In this document: positions 51,153 to 60,455 of the stretch, in pieces
Numbering within the stretch: position 1 is the stretch's first letter
Layout: each line of letters begins with the position of its first letter
DNA from: Bacillota bacterium
GTDB taxonomy: Bacteria > Bacillota > Clostridia > Oscillospirales > Oscillospiraceae
DNA: 64,000 nt
Reading direction: 5' to 3'
NCBI GenBank assembly: GCA_029224785.1
Contig: JAQXVF010000040.1
Span: 50,046-114,045 of the forward strand
The notes under the pieces: generated by a model
What the model was told of the DNA's origin: nothing
The model's input: only the letters and a program-made list of their open reading frames with translations
Database searches by the model: none
Made by a program: the position numbers and the translations under genes

Positions 51153-51260
51153 ATGGTATAAACATCCCTTTTTCTGCAGGACACCGCAACGCAACACCTG
51201 ATGTCCTTTGGTGAATGCGTTTGCATTCACCGTACGTACCGTCTTGAAACCCCGCTCCCG

Positions 51261-51935
51261 TTACAGGCCCCACGGATCCTTGATGACCGGCTCTCCGGTG
51301 ATCCAAATAAGACGGTTTTTCTTCTTTTCCGGGACTGACCGGTCCGGGATCTCCACCTCCACAGACCGGCAGCAGTTGATCAGTTCCGTATCCCGGTGCT
51401 TCAGGGTCCGGCTGCTTCCGTCCCCGTTCTGCAGATGAACATGGCCGAAAAACCAGAATCTTGGCGGATGGCGCTCCAGCAGCCTCCGGAAGGACGGGAA
51501 GCCCCGGTGGGCAATATCCTCCCCGTCGCCCAGCCCTTCCGGTGCCGCGTGCGTCACAACAATGTCCACCCCGCCCATCCGGCGAAGCCTCCATTCCAAC
51601 CGAAAAATCCTTCTTCGCATTTCCCGGTCGGTGTACTGGTGGGCCCCCGGACGGTACTTCCGGCAGCCTCCCAGACCCAGGATCCGAATGCCGTTGTACT
51701 CCACGATCCCGCCGTCCAGGCAATCGCAGCCCTCCGGCGGCCTGGTCTCGTAGTGCTCGTCGTGATTTCCGTGGACATACAGCAGCGGACACCGGGCCAT
51801 GGTCACCAAAAACTGCAGATAATCGGACTTCAGATCCCCGCAGGACAGGATGAGATCAAAATCCTTCAGCTTACCGGGGGTATAGTAATCCCACAAACTG
51901 CGATTTTCTTCATCCGACACGATTAGTATCTTCAT
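51261..51935 (-). CDS. Metallophosphoesterase
   Basis: A 224-residue calcineurin-like phosphoesterase: ILIVSDEEN at the start (the usual DxH replaced by DEE), LILSCGDLKSDYL, YVHGNHDEHYE, DIVVTHAAPEG and FFGHVHLQNG. The first motif is atypical, since the His of DxH is missing, but the other ligands are intact. It overlaps the end of the ParB-like/BMP gene by 26 bp and so is co-translated with it. Substrate unknown; a nucleotide or cyclic nucleotide is conceivable given the partner. Confidence 0.85.
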   Translation of the reverse strand: MKILIVSDEENRSLWDYYTPGKLKDFDLILSCGDLKSDYLQFLVTMARCPLLYVHGNHDEHYETRPPEGCDCLDGGIVEYNGIRILGLGGCRKYRPGAHQYTDREMRRRIFRLEWRLRRMGGVDIVVTHAAPEGLGDGEDIAHRGFPSFRRLLERHPPRFWFFGHVHLQNGDGSSRTLKHRDTELINCCRSVEVEIPDRSVPEKKKNRLIWITGEPVIKDPWGL

Positions 51936-53889
51936 CTGCGGGTATCTCCTTCTTTACTGGGATCCGATTTTTGTATATGCCCAGTTCCCGAACCATCGTA
52001 TCCGACATCGGCAGGATCTGATCGTACTCCGGAATGCTGCCGATGACATTCTCACACAGCCAATCCATGTGGATCAGCTCATCCATTGTAAATCCGGTCT
52101 GTCCGTCCGGATTACGCAGGGTTCCGTTCTGATCCGTAATGACCCGGGCAAAGGGATCCAGGGTCTTTTCCGCAATCTCCTTTCTCAGCAGGAGCGCCAG
52201 AGTGCGAACCCCATCCGGCAGCTTGTCAGACAGATCAATATCGATGACACCGCTGTCCATTCCCAGCCAGTAGTTTCGCGCCTGGGTGGACTTGTCGTTT
52301 TTCAGATTGCCGTTCAGGATACCACGCACAGCTTTTTCGTAAAACTTTCCCCACACCCACACCGGGGATGCCAGCGGGACCAGCTCCCCCTGGGCATCCA
52401 TGCGGTAGGTTCCGTAATTGCAGAAATCCAGGTAGACTTTGGACTGCACCGGCACGTCCCGGTTGGAAACAACCCGAATCCCATCCGCAAGGAAATCCGC
52501 TTGATGCGTTCCCGCCACGCAGGACCACCGCAGCTCGATCTTGGCCCGGGGATTGGTCATCTGCGCGCCCAGAGCAAAGGCATTGATGGATGCCGGCACA
52601 CCGTAAATGGGGTAGGATGCGATATAGCCGATCCGGTCGTTTTCTGCCATGGCACCGGCAATGGCACCGGTGATGAATTTGGCCTCAAAGACCCGTCCGT
52701 AATAGGTTCGGATGCTGGAGTAAGGACGATCCACAGAGCAGTTGAAAAACTGGACTTTCGGGTGCTTCACTGCTGCCTTCAAGGTTGCCGTGCTCATTTG
52801 CGGAACCGTGGTAAAGACCACCTGGGCACCCTCCTGCACCGCTTTATCCAGACACGCCTCCACTTCCGCCGTGGTATTGACATTTTCGTAGCACCGAACC
52901 GTGATTTTATCCCCCAGGACTTCCTTCAGGTGTTCGATTCCCCGGGCATGGCCCATGGCCCAGCCGCTTTTGGTCGGATCCAACTGCTGGACAAAGGCCA
53001 GATTCAGATGCTCTGGAACCTGGGAAATGATCCGGGTAAGCAAGCCCGGCTTGGAGCCCTCGTCCATTTGGGTTTCCACCAGCACGCTGTCCCCCTGAAC
53101 CGTGAGTACATCGTCCCAAAGCTCCGAAACGGTTTTTTTCAGCTCCCCATCGGAAAGCTTCCCCAGATCCTCAAAGGGATATAGCTGCAGCCACAACAGC
53201 AGCGCTTCCTCCGTCAGAATATCCGCATTTTTGGTATTGACGGAAGCAACGGCATTCTGAAACAGATAGTATTTGGACTGGAAAGAGCGCCTCTCCGTCT
53301 CCGTCCACACTTCGTCCGGCTTTTTCCTCAGGTAGGATAACAGCTTTTCATAATCTTTGGGCCGACGGAACTGAACGGTATACAATCTTGTACATTTGAA
53401 GAAATCCAGGAATTCAAAATAGGCCTGGATCCGGGGATCCTCCGAGCGTTCCGGGATCACCCGTTTCACCATCGCCGGGATTCTGGCCGCACCAAAATAC
53501 CGGAGCACGCTGACCCGTTTGTTCCCTTCCTGCACATAGAAATTCCCCAGGTATTCGAAGCACTCAATGGGCTCCCGGATGCCGGTGTCGCTTAAGTGCG
53601 CACTGCACAGCGCCGTCCACTTCTGAGCAAACTCGGAGTCCGCCGGCAGCAGCGGCAGAAAGCCAGCCGTCAACGCCCCGGTTCTTCCGGCGGATTTTAC
53701 TCCTACAATCCTCTCCGTCGGTATTTCCAGCAGTCCCAGATCCCGTACCGTTAGGGAATCGATATCCGGCACCAGTTCGTCCAGCACCGCCGGACCGGGA
53801 TCCTTCCCTGCGGCAACTCGTTCGTTGTATTCCTTTTCCCCCATGCGCAGGGCCTGGGCATATTCTTCCTTGGAAGTTTGAAGAGACAT
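51910..53889 (-). CDS. ParB-like domain fused to a BMP (PnrA/Med-type) binding domain, no signal peptide
   Basis: 659 residues without signal peptide or membrane helix, so cytosolic. The N-terminal 230 residues include a ParB/Srx-like element (FYVQEGNKRVSVLRYFGAARIPA). From about residue 285 a BMP-type periplasmic-binding fold follows: LNLAFVQQLDPTKSGWAMGHARGIEHL, VVFTTVPQMSTATLKAA, FEAKFITGAIAGAMAENDRIGYIASYPIYGVPASINAFALGA. BMP domains bind purine nucleosides in lipoprotein form. Here the domain may sense a nucleoside inside the cell and control the N-terminal part. No ABC transporter genes are nearby. Confidence 0.85.
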   Translation of the reverse strand: MSLQTSKEEYAQALRMGEKEYNERVAAGKDPGPAVLDELVPDIDSLTVRDLGLLEIPTERIVGVKSAGRTGALTAGFLPLLPADSEFAQKWTALCSAHLSDTGIREPIECFEYLGNFYVQEGNKRVSVLRYFGAARIPAMVKRVIPERSEDPRIQAYFEFLDFFKCTRLYTVQFRRPKDYEKLLSYLRKKPDEVWTETERRSFQSKYYLFQNAVASVNTKNADILTEEALLLWLQLYPFEDLGKLSDGELKKTVSELWDDVLTVQGDSVLVETQMDEGSKPGLLTRIISQVPEHLNLAFVQQLDPTKSGWAMGHARGIEHLKEVLGDKITVRCYENVNTTAEVEACLDKAVQEGAQVVFTTVPQMSTATLKAAVKHPKVQFFNCSVDRPYSSIRTYYGRVFEAKFITGAIAGAMAENDRIGYIASYPIYGVPASINAFALGAQMTNPRAKIELRWSCVAGTHQADFLADGIRVVSNRDVPVQSKVYLDFCNYGTYRMDAQGELVPLASPVWVWGKFYEKAVRGILNGNLKNDKSTQARNYWLGMDSGVIDIDLSDKLPDGVRTLALLLRKEIAEKTLDPFARVITDQNGTLRNPDGQTGFTMDELIHMDWLCENVIGSIPEYDQILPMSDTMVRELGIYKNRIPVKKEIPADEDTNRVG

Positions 53890-54104
53890 AGCATCCTCCT
53901 TGGTCCGTTTGAAAGCTTTCGGTCACGGATAGTATACCATTTCCTCCAGAGATTTACAACCGTGGAACTTGCCGTTTCTACAAGGGAAACGGCAGGGATT
54001 CCTATGAGAAATGCCAAATCGTCCCTGTTTCTTCTCCAAAAAGTGTCAGATTCGCAAAGCGGCCCCGGACTGCATATTCGCAGCCGGGAGCTAATCTACA
54101 AAAC

Positions 54105-55076
54105 CTATTGTTTTTGGTATTCAAAAACGGGGAATCCCTTTTCGTCGTAGCGCACCTTCATAATCATGGCATGCCGGTTGGGATCGTACAGGGGATTGCC
54201 GATAATCTCATCGTATGGTCTGGCGTGGAATACGCACAGATCGGTCACACCGTCCTCATCCTTGACAAAGGAATTGTGTCCGGGACCGAAAATCCCTTTT
54301 TCCCTGTCCGAGCGTAGTACGGGCATCCGCTCTTTTTTCCAAGCTCTGGGGTCCAAAAGGTCTGCGTTCTCATCGATGCTCAGCATCCCCATGCAGTAGC
54401 ACTCGCCGGTTTCACTGGCGGAATAGGTCATGAATATTTTTCCGTCGTGCTTTAAGAAGGCTGGACCCTCGTTGACCCAGAATCCCACCCGTTCCCAATC
54501 GTAATCCGGGCTTGTGAGCAGCACCTGTGGGGTGGCAAGCTTCCACGGGGTTTCCAGTCGGGCAATATACAGGTTGGATATCTTTTTCCCCTTGCCCACT
54601 TTTTCCGCCCAGACGATGTATTTCTCTCCTCTGTGCTCCAGAATGGTGGAATCCAGAGAGAAATCCCGGAAGGAAAACAGATCCCCATCCGCGCCCTGAA
54701 GCATTCCCAGCTCCTCCCAGGGGTCGGAAAGAGGATCCTCACCCCTGCAGCGCAGCACATAGGGCCGCAGCTTCCATCGGTTTTTGGTCTCGCTGGCGGC
54801 AAAATAGAGGTACCACACCCCATCCAGGCTGTGAAGTTCCGGCGCCCAGATGTGCATACTCATGGGCCCTTCCGGATGCTTGGTCCAAACCGTCACCTCT
54901 TCCGCTTCCCGAAGACCGGAGATGGTGGGAGAACGGCGCAGCGCGATCCGGTCATAGGCCGGGACGGAGGCCGTAAAATAGTAAAACCCATCCGGTCCCC
55001 GGTACAGATAAGGATCTGCCCTCTGTTCAATGAACGGCCGGTTATACTCTGTATATTGGAAATTCTTTCTGTTCAT
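54105..55076 (-). CDS. Glycoside hydrolase family 43 (arabinanase/xylosidase-like)
   Basis: A 323-residue five-bladed beta-propeller glycosidase without signal peptide. Catalytic-type residues: Asp in EQRADPYLY near residue 20 (general base), Asp in SLDSTIL (pKa modulator), and Glu in VNEGPAFL (general acid). HIWAPELHSLDGVWYLYFAA is typical of GH43. Likely acts in the cytosol on imported arabino- or xylo-oligosaccharides. It stands alone, without transporter genes. Confidence 0.92.
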   Translation of the reverse strand: MNRKNFQYTEYNRPFIEQRADPYLYRGPDGFYYFTASVPAYDRIALRRSPTISGLREAEEVTVWTKHPEGPMSMHIWAPELHSLDGVWYLYFAASETKNRWKLRPYVLRCRGEDPLSDPWEELGMLQGADGDLFSFRDFSLDSTILEHRGEKYIVWAEKVGKGKKISNLYIARLETPWKLATPQVLLTSPDYDWERVGFWVNEGPAFLKHDGKIFMTYSASETGECYCMGMLSIDENADLLDPRAWKKERMPVLRSDREKGIFGPGHNSFVKDEDGVTDLCVFHARPYDEIIGNPLYDPNRHAMIMKVRYDEKGFPVFEYQKQ

Positions 55077-55223
55077 GTCCGCTTCTCCTCCGTTGAAAAA
55101 GTAGGTTTTTCACTGAAAAGGGGTCCGAGAACAGTTTAAACAATTTCTTTCACAAAGTCAAGACCCGCCGGATCCATCGTCTCCCGGGAACCGGTTCTTC
55201 GAAAGCAGGAAACAAAAACCCGT

Positions 55224-57365
55224 TTATTCTTGTTCTTTGACGACCCGGATGCTGAAAACTTTTACCAGTCGCCCCGGAAATGTTTCCAACACCTCTCCGT
55301 TGTATACAATTTCCAGAATGTCCCCGACCTGCGGTTCCGGGGAAGGACGCATGTTTTTCATCGGCACTTCGATCCGGGAGGCACGATTCCGCTCCAGGCT
55401 GTCCTCGGCTGGTTCCACAAGATAATAGGAGTCATGGATTTCCAGGAGTTTTGCCTGAAAAACGATCCTCTGCTCTCCGGTGTTCCCTTCGATCCGAAAA
55501 CGACCGTCTTGAAAAACCAATGGTCCGGACGCTACCAGTTCCTCGCTGTTGTAGATCTTTTGCTCCGCATACAACCGGCCATCGCTGTCGTTGATCCGGA
55601 GCGTATAATCGTAGGTTCCACGGTCCTCGAGGGTGTAGCTTACCCCGTTGGCATAGTCATAGATGATAACACGGTTATCAATCATGCCTGAGCCCCAACT
55701 GATTGTAGAACACAACTCAGGCAAACCGTCGCCGGTGAGGTCGCAGAAGTATGCGTTCCAGATTGGCATTCCCGTATATAGTGGGGTGATTTCGTCCGAT
55801 GTCTCGGCCTCCATCTTTTCCGGATACCAGCAGAAGTATGCGCTCCAGATTGGCATTCCCGTATATAGCGGGGTGATTTCGTCCGATGTCACGGCCTCCA
55901 TCTTTTCCGGATACCAGCGGAAAGTCACATTGGGAAACTCCGGAAGAATGGCTTCCATTCGTCCGTCCCATTGCATTTCGGAGGGCGTGTCAAGATAATC
56001 AAACCACTGTTCCACTGTGCCTTTACGGGTAAAACAGAAATCCAACATTAACTCTCTTGCGGTTTCTGGATTGGTGACAGGATAACTGAAAGAAGGTTTC
56101 ACACCATTATCAACCCATATCTCGGAGAAATCAAAAGAAAAATACAGCTGCAAGTCATCATTTATCGTAATGGTAAAACTGTGATCCCGATTTTCATCTC
56201 TGCTTTGAGAGATCGAATTGCGGCCCACCCTGATTTTGCCCATCGTTGCAATAAAACGGTTGCTGTCTCCATCGTTGCAGGAAACAGACTCGCTGTTATA
56301 TCGGACAGTCATTGAGCGAACATCGCTCAATGCAGCGCTCATGTCAACTTCATCAATCGTCCATTTGGTAAGCGCTGTGCCTGCCGGATTTGTCAGGAAG
56401 CAGACCCCAACGACCGCACAGGTGATGACCGCCAAAATGATGACCCAGAACGCAGGCTTCTGATAGTTCATCACAGACTTCACACGATCTTTAACACCAA
56501 CTTCACCAAAGGCAAGCGGACAAGCAGCGATCATGCGGCGGTTTACGCTGCAGGCAACAAGTGCCTGGGTATAATCGGCTCTCTGTTCATTGCCAAGTTC
56601 CTTGATAACCTTTTCGTCACAGGCAAGATCAATATCTCTGCACAGCAGCACATAGGCAAGCCACATCAGCGGATTAAACCAATGGATCGTCAGCAGGAGG
56701 AAACCCAGCGGCTTCCACCAATGATCTTTACGACGGATGTGCGCCTGTTCGTGGGCAACAACGTGTTCCAGATTCTGAGCGTTCATGCTGAACGGGAGAT
56801 AGATTCTCGGCTTGAGAATGCCCAGGACAAACGGAGAGCTTACATTCTCGCTCTGGAAGATATTATCCTTGTGGCGAACGGCGGTATCCACTTTACGGCG
56901 CAGACGTAAATAGCTGATAACTGTGTATAAAGCTAAGATAGCCATGCCTGTAACCCATACAATGGACAGAACAGGAATAACCGTATTTTCAATAGTTGCC
57001 GGTTCACCCAACTGATCGTGCTTCGTCACTACATAGTATCCACCTTCTCCATCGGAGATAGGTTCTCTTCCAGCACCGATTGCTGCATCGAAATAAACTG
57101 AATCTGGATGATGAATGTCAATATCATCAATGTAGTCATCTATCCACTCTGAAACCAGTTCGCCGCTTCCAACAGAATCAGGAATTAGAGAAACAGAGCT
57201 TTCAATCGTAACCGGGCAGATCAATCTGACAGCCACGATACCCCAGAGCAGAACATTGGCCCACTTTGGCGCTTTCTTCAGGGCAAACCGAAGCACCAAC
57301 ACCGCCAGAACAAGCCAGCTTGCCGATATGCTCATGTTGATGATTTTCAAAAAGAGTTCGTTCAT
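55224..57365 (-). CDS. BlaR1/MecR1-like M56 metallopeptidase with large extracellular domain
   Basis: 713 residues. The N-terminal half has four helices (about 1-30, 35-55, 130-152 and 308-328) and a cytosolic M56 protease with HEQAH at 205-209. The C-terminal extracellular part (about 330-713) is not a beta-lactam-binding domain; it begins with an uncharacterised DUF-like segment and ends with an OB-like tail (VGDILEIVYNGEVLETFPGRL). Residues about 483-541 are a 29-residue tandem duplication. The gene overlaps the BlaI-type repressor gene by 4 bp, the classic sensor-repressor pair in which the protease inactivates the repressor. Confidence 0.88.
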   Translation of the reverse strand: MNELFLKIINMSISASWLVLAVLVLRFALKKAPKWANVLLWGIVAVRLICPVTIESSVSLIPDSVGSGELVSEWIDDYIDDIDIHHPDSVYFDAAIGAGREPISDGEGGYYVVTKHDQLGEPATIENTVIPVLSIVWVTGMAILALYTVISYLRLRRKVDTAVRHKDNIFQSENVSSPFVLGILKPRIYLPFSMNAQNLEHVVAHEQAHIRRKDHWWKPLGFLLLTIHWFNPLMWLAYVLLCRDIDLACDEKVIKELGNEQRADYTQALVACSVNRRMIAACPLAFGEVGVKDRVKSVMNYQKPAFWVIILAVITCAVVGVCFLTNPAGTALTKWTIDEVDMSAALSDVRSMTVRYNSESVSCNDGDSNRFIATMGKIRVGRNSISQSRDENRDHSFTITINDDLQLYFSFDFSEIWVDNGVKPSFSYPVTNPETARELMLDFCFTRKGTVEQWFDYLDTPSEMQWDGRMEAILPEFPNVTFRWYPEKMEAVTSDEITPLYTGMPIWSAYFCWYPEKMEAETSDEITPLYTGMPIWNAYFCDLTGDGLPELCSTISWGSGMIDNRVIIYDYANGVSYTLEDRGTYDYTLRINDSDGRLYAEQKIYNSEELVASGPLVFQDGRFRIEGNTGEQRIVFQAKLLEIHDSYYLVEPAEDSLERNRASRIEVPMKNMRPSPEPQVGDILEIVYNGEVLETFPGRLVKVFSIRVVKEQE
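55744..55917 (-). repeat. Tandem duplication of 87 bp inside the M56 gene
   Basis: 55744-55830 and 55831-55917 are identical except for three positions. The duplication keeps the reading frame (29 codons). Confidence 0.95.
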
Positions 57366-57733
57366 TGTGAACCTCCTTTCCGGATGCGGTCGATCATACG
57401 CTGCACCTCGTCAAGCTCAGCCTCGGAAATGTTCTGGTGTTTGGTGAACGCAGCGACAAAAGCAGGCAGAGAGCCTTCAAACTTCTTCTCCACCAGCTCG
57501 TCAATCTCACAGGCCTGCGCCTCTTCCTTGGAGACCAGAGAGGTAACGGTTCCGTTGTTGTTCTGAAGTACGCCCCGTTCCCCCAAACGTTTGATGACGG
57601 TGTAGGTAGTGGTTCTCTTCCACCCCAACTGCTCCTGGCAGAGCCGGCAAAGCTCCGCCGGGGAAATCGGTTCGTTATCCCACAAGATCAGGCAGAAACG
57701 ATATTCACTCTCGAAGATTTTCGGTGTTTCCAT
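57362..57733 (-). CDS. blaI: BlaI/MecI-family repressor
   Basis: A 123-residue winged-helix repressor: FESEYRFCLILWDNEPISPAELCRLCQEQLGWKRTTTYTVIKRLGERG, with the C-terminal dimerisation helices after residue 75. The start at 57733 has AAGGAGG 6 nt upstream. Two GTCTA-type dyads lie in its promoter. In this pair the M56 protein normally cleaves the repressor between the DNA-binding and dimer domains. No beta-lactamase gene is adjacent, so targets are elsewhere. Confidence 0.93.
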   Translation of the reverse strand: METPKIFESEYRFCLILWDNEPISPAELCRLCQEQLGWKRTTTYTVIKRLGERGVLQNNNGTVTSLVSKEEAQACEIDELVEKKFEGSLPAFVAAFTKHQNISEAELDEVQRMIDRIRKGGSQ

Positions 57734-57746
57734 GTGCATCCTCCTT

Positions 57747-57789
57747 GTCTAACAGTGTAGACTTCTATTGTTAGTCTAACACATTAGAC
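57747..57789 (-). promoter_or_regulatory. Two BlaI-type operator dyads over the promoter
   Basis: GTCTA-n6-TAGAC at 57747-57762 and GTCTAA-CACA-TTAGAC at 57774-57789 are 27 bp apart centre to centre. The second overlaps a likely -10 (TAGACT) with TTAACA 17 bp upstream. Confidence 0.75.
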
Positions 57790-57934
57790 AGCCGATGTTA
57801 ACTACTATTTTCCCATACAATTCCGCTTGCCGATCCCGGAAGTCCTCGTCGATTTTCCGCTTCCAGTTCGCTGCCGGCGGCTGGGTGTTGCTGCGGTCAA
57901 GGATGAAAACCAATTCTGTCCGATTCTTTTTCAT
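57776..57934 (-). pseudogene. Internally deleted VWA-domain gene
   Basis: A 52-residue frame with a strong ribosome site (AGGAGG). It begins KKNRTELVFILDRS, the typical start of VWA-domain proteins (metal-binding DxSxS begins here), and then jumps to ANWKRKIDEDFRDRQAELYG, which resembles the end of such proteins. The central domain is missing. The frame ends inside the BlaI operator, so the remnant directly abuts the next promoter. Confidence 0.5.
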
Positions 57935-58154
57935 AAAAAACCTCCTATGATATCGGTCTTTTTGCTTACGCCCATATCATAGAAGGTTTTGTATTGCGTT
58001 TCTCCGATCTGAAAGGGAACTGTACCGCACTTTCCTTCCAATCTGATCGTTTCAAAACAGTATAGCACAATCTCTTCCCGCTGCCAATATGGCTGCCACA
58101 GCTCTTGTACGCTGTGGCAGCGGGCAAGAGCGGACGATCATTCTCCTGTCGGAT

Positions 58155-58769
58155 TTACTCCAACTGACCGGGAAGCTTTTCCTTTATCTTTTGCGGAAAT
58201 GCCAGGTCAAACCTCTCCACCTGAGCAGTGTCCGGAAAATAGCAGGCAGGATCGGAGTATACACCCCGGATTTCCCCGATGGATTCTTTTTTCAGGAATT
58301 TCACCATGAAAAATGGCGCTTCGTCATCCGTTCCTGCCCCCTTATAGGAAATCCCATATTTGGATGCGCTTTCAAAGCCGAAACGATGGTAATAATCCGG
58401 ATTTCCGGTTATACACACGGCAGGATATCCCAGCATTTCCGCTTTCTCCAGGGTAAACCGGATCAGCGCAGAACCGTAGCCTTTCCCCTGTTCCGCCGGC
58501 AAAACGCTGACTGGGCCAAACAGAAGGATCGTTTCCGATCCGTGTCCCGTTTTCAGATTGCCCAGGGCATACGCAATATGGGCTACGATCTTCCCCTGAT
58601 CCTCCATCAGATAATCCAGTTCTTTCACAAAAGCAGGATCCTCCCGAAGGGTGTGCAGCACATAATGCTCCGTACAGCCGGGACGATACACATTCCAAAA
58701 TGCTTCCCGGGTAAGGTTTTCTACGGCAGAATAGTCTTCCGGTTTCTCTCTTCGAATGATCAAAGCCAT
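58155..58769 (-). CDS. GNAT-family N-acetyltransferase (YhbS-like)
   Basis: About 204 residues. The GNAT core includes LFGPVSVLPAEQGKGYGSALIRFTLEKAEMLGYPAV (acetyl-CoA pyrophosphate loop QGKGYG) and the following GNPDYYHRFGFESASKYGI. The C-terminal extension (about 150-204) is typical of YhbS-like enzymes. Substrate unknown. The start overlaps the rsgA stop. Start codon choice (ATG at 58769 or a TTG two codons later) is uncertain because the ribosome site AGAGG is close. Confidence 0.88.
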   Translation of the reverse strand: MALIIRREKPEDYSAVENLTREAFWNVYRPGCTEHYVLHTLREDPAFVKELDYLMEDQGKIVAHIAYALGNLKTGHGSETILLFGPVSVLPAEQGKGYGSALIRFTLEKAEMLGYPAVCITGNPDYYHRFGFESASKYGISYKGAGTDDEAPFFMVKFLKKESIGEIRGVYSDPACYFPDTAQVERFDLAFPQKIKEKLPGQLE

Positions 58770-59818
58770 CACCTCTTTTTGTTGAATTTGTTGGATTTCG
58801 CGATTTCCTTAAATTTCCGTTCTTTTGCAAGAAGGTAGCTTCTGCTGTCCCCGGAATAGGCGTTTTCCGTTTTCAGCTTTTGAAAAGAGTTCCATCGATC
58901 CATGGACAGCACTCCGGTGTCCAAAGCCTCCCGGATCGCGCAGCCCGGTTCTCCCGAATGGGTACAGTCCCGGAAACGACATTTTTCGGCCAGTTCCTCC
59001 AGGTCTGCAAAGGTGCGTTCGATTCCCTCTTCCACATCCCACATTCCCAGCTCCCGCATTCCCGGGGTATCGATCACCATGCCGCCTTCCGGAAGCAGAA
59101 TCAGTTCCCGTCGGGTGGTGGTATGTCTTCCTTTGTCGTCATTGCGCAGTCCGTTTGTGTCCAGACGGTCCTGCCCAAGCAGGTGGTTGATCATGGTGGA
59201 TTTTCCCACGCCGGACGAGCCAAGGAATGCTGCCGTCTTTCCGACCCCGAAATACGGGAGAAGCACCCGACAGCCATTCTCCTCTGTCATGCTGGTTGTG
59301 AGCACGTCCACCCCCATGGCCACGGAATGCACGTCATTGCGCCTGCTCTCCAGATCCGGGCACAGGTCGGATTTGGTCAGGAGAATCACCGGTACTGCCC
59401 CGCTGTCCCATGCCACCGAAAGATAACGCTCCAGTCTGCGCAGGTTAAAGTCCAGGTTCAGGGACATACACAGAAACACCGTGTCAATGTTCGCCGCCAC
59501 CACCTGTTCCTTTCCGGTGTTCCCTGCCGCTTTCCGCAAAAAACAGCTCCTTCGTGGAAGTACGCGATGAATGACGGCGTTGCCGCCCTCATTCCAGTCC
59601 ACCATCACAAAATCCCCCACTGCAGGCAGCTCTGATGCCGTCACTGCGCTGTAACGAAGCTTCCCCGTGATTCCTCCCGGTTTTTCGCCAGATTCGCACA
59701 CAATTCGGTAGATCCCTTTTTCTTGCGAAATGACCCGGGCGATCACAAGCCCCTCATACTCTCCGGCGCTTTTTTCAAGCGAAGGCGTAAGCCCATACTG
59801 CTTCATGTCAATCGCCAT
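58769..59818 (-). CDS. rsgA: Ribosome small-subunit-dependent GTPase RsgA
   Basis: A 349-residue circularly permuted GTPase that checks late 30S assembly. Order seen: OB-like N-domain, G4 LLTKSDL, G1 GSSGVGKST, G3 DTPGMREL, then the zinc-binding C-terminal motif CRFRDCTHSGEPGC. This paralogue type, with Phe/Leu-rich N-terminus (MKQYGLTPSLE), is common as a second copy in Firmicutes. The start at 59818 lies inside the 3' end of the TetR gene. Confidence 0.92.
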   Translation of the reverse strand: MAIDMKQYGLTPSLEKSAGEYEGLVIARVISQEKGIYRIVCESGEKPGGITGKLRYSAVTASELPAVGDFVMVDWNEGGNAVIHRVLPRRSCFLRKAAGNTGKEQVVAANIDTVFLCMSLNLDFNLRRLERYLSVAWDSGAVPVILLTKSDLCPDLESRRNDVHSVAMGVDVLTTSMTEENGCRVLLPYFGVGKTAAFLGSSGVGKSTMINHLLGQDRLDTNGLRNDDKGRHTTTRRELILLPEGGMVIDTPGMRELGMWDVEEGIERTFADLEELAEKCRFRDCTHSGEPGCAIREALDTGVLSMDRWNSFQKLKTENAYSGDSRSYLLAKERKFKEIAKSNKFNKKR

Positions 59819-60440
59819 TTTCATACTCCTCTTTTTCTGCATATTTTCTGAAGAATTCATCGGCAAACCCGGACAATCTTGCTTCGGCGTTTTCGTTTTT
59901 TCCGCCGTCCGACATTTGAATCAGTAAGAAGAGCGGTGCAAAAAACTCAATGGCAAGCTGCCTGGGGTCCCCATCCCGAAGCCGCTTGTTTTCCATCATC
60001 GTCCGGAAGAGATCCTCCAGATACCCTACGGGGCCGCTGACCAGACAGCTTTGATACAGCTCATTCATTTCCGGGCTGCGATACTGTTCCAACGCCAACA
60101 TTTTCCGAAAGTCGGAGGCAAATGCATCCGATGTCCAAAAGTGATACTGTGCGACGGAATACTCCCGGACGCTCTCCGGTTCCGTCTGCCGATAGGCTTC
60201 TGCTGCAGTCTCATACGGAGCTTCCGGGACAGCATATTCCTGTGCTCTCTGCCGGTCAAGCTGAATCATCTGCGCAACGATACTGTCAAAAATGGCCCGC
60301 TTGTTTCGATAATGCTTATAGAGTGCGCCCTTTGTCATGCCCAGCTCCCCGGCAATGTCGCTGACCGAAACCGCTTCATAACCGTCCCGGGCAAACAGGT
60401 GCAGCGCAGTGACCAGAATTCGCTCTTTTGTGTTCGTCAT
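59808..60440 (-). CDS. TetR/AcrR-family regulator
   Basis: 210 residues: N-terminal helix-turn-helix (AVSVSDIAGELGMTKGALYKHYRNK, about 25-50), effector-binding helices after 60. It is first in an operon with rsgA and a GNAT gene, overlapping rsgA by 11 bp. A near-palindromic operator precedes it. The ligand is unknown. Confidence 0.92.
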   Translation of the reverse strand: MTNTKERILVTALHLFARDGYEAVSVSDIAGELGMTKGALYKHYRNKRAIFDSIVAQMIQLDRQRAQEYAVPEAPYETAAEAYRQTEPESVREYSVAQYHFWTSDAFASDFRKMLALEQYRSPEMNELYQSCLVSGPVGYLEDLFRTMMENKRLRDGDPRQLAIEFFAPLFLLIQMSDGGKNENAEARLSGFADEFFRKYAEKEEYENGD

Positions 60441-60455
60441 ATGTCAATCCTCCAA

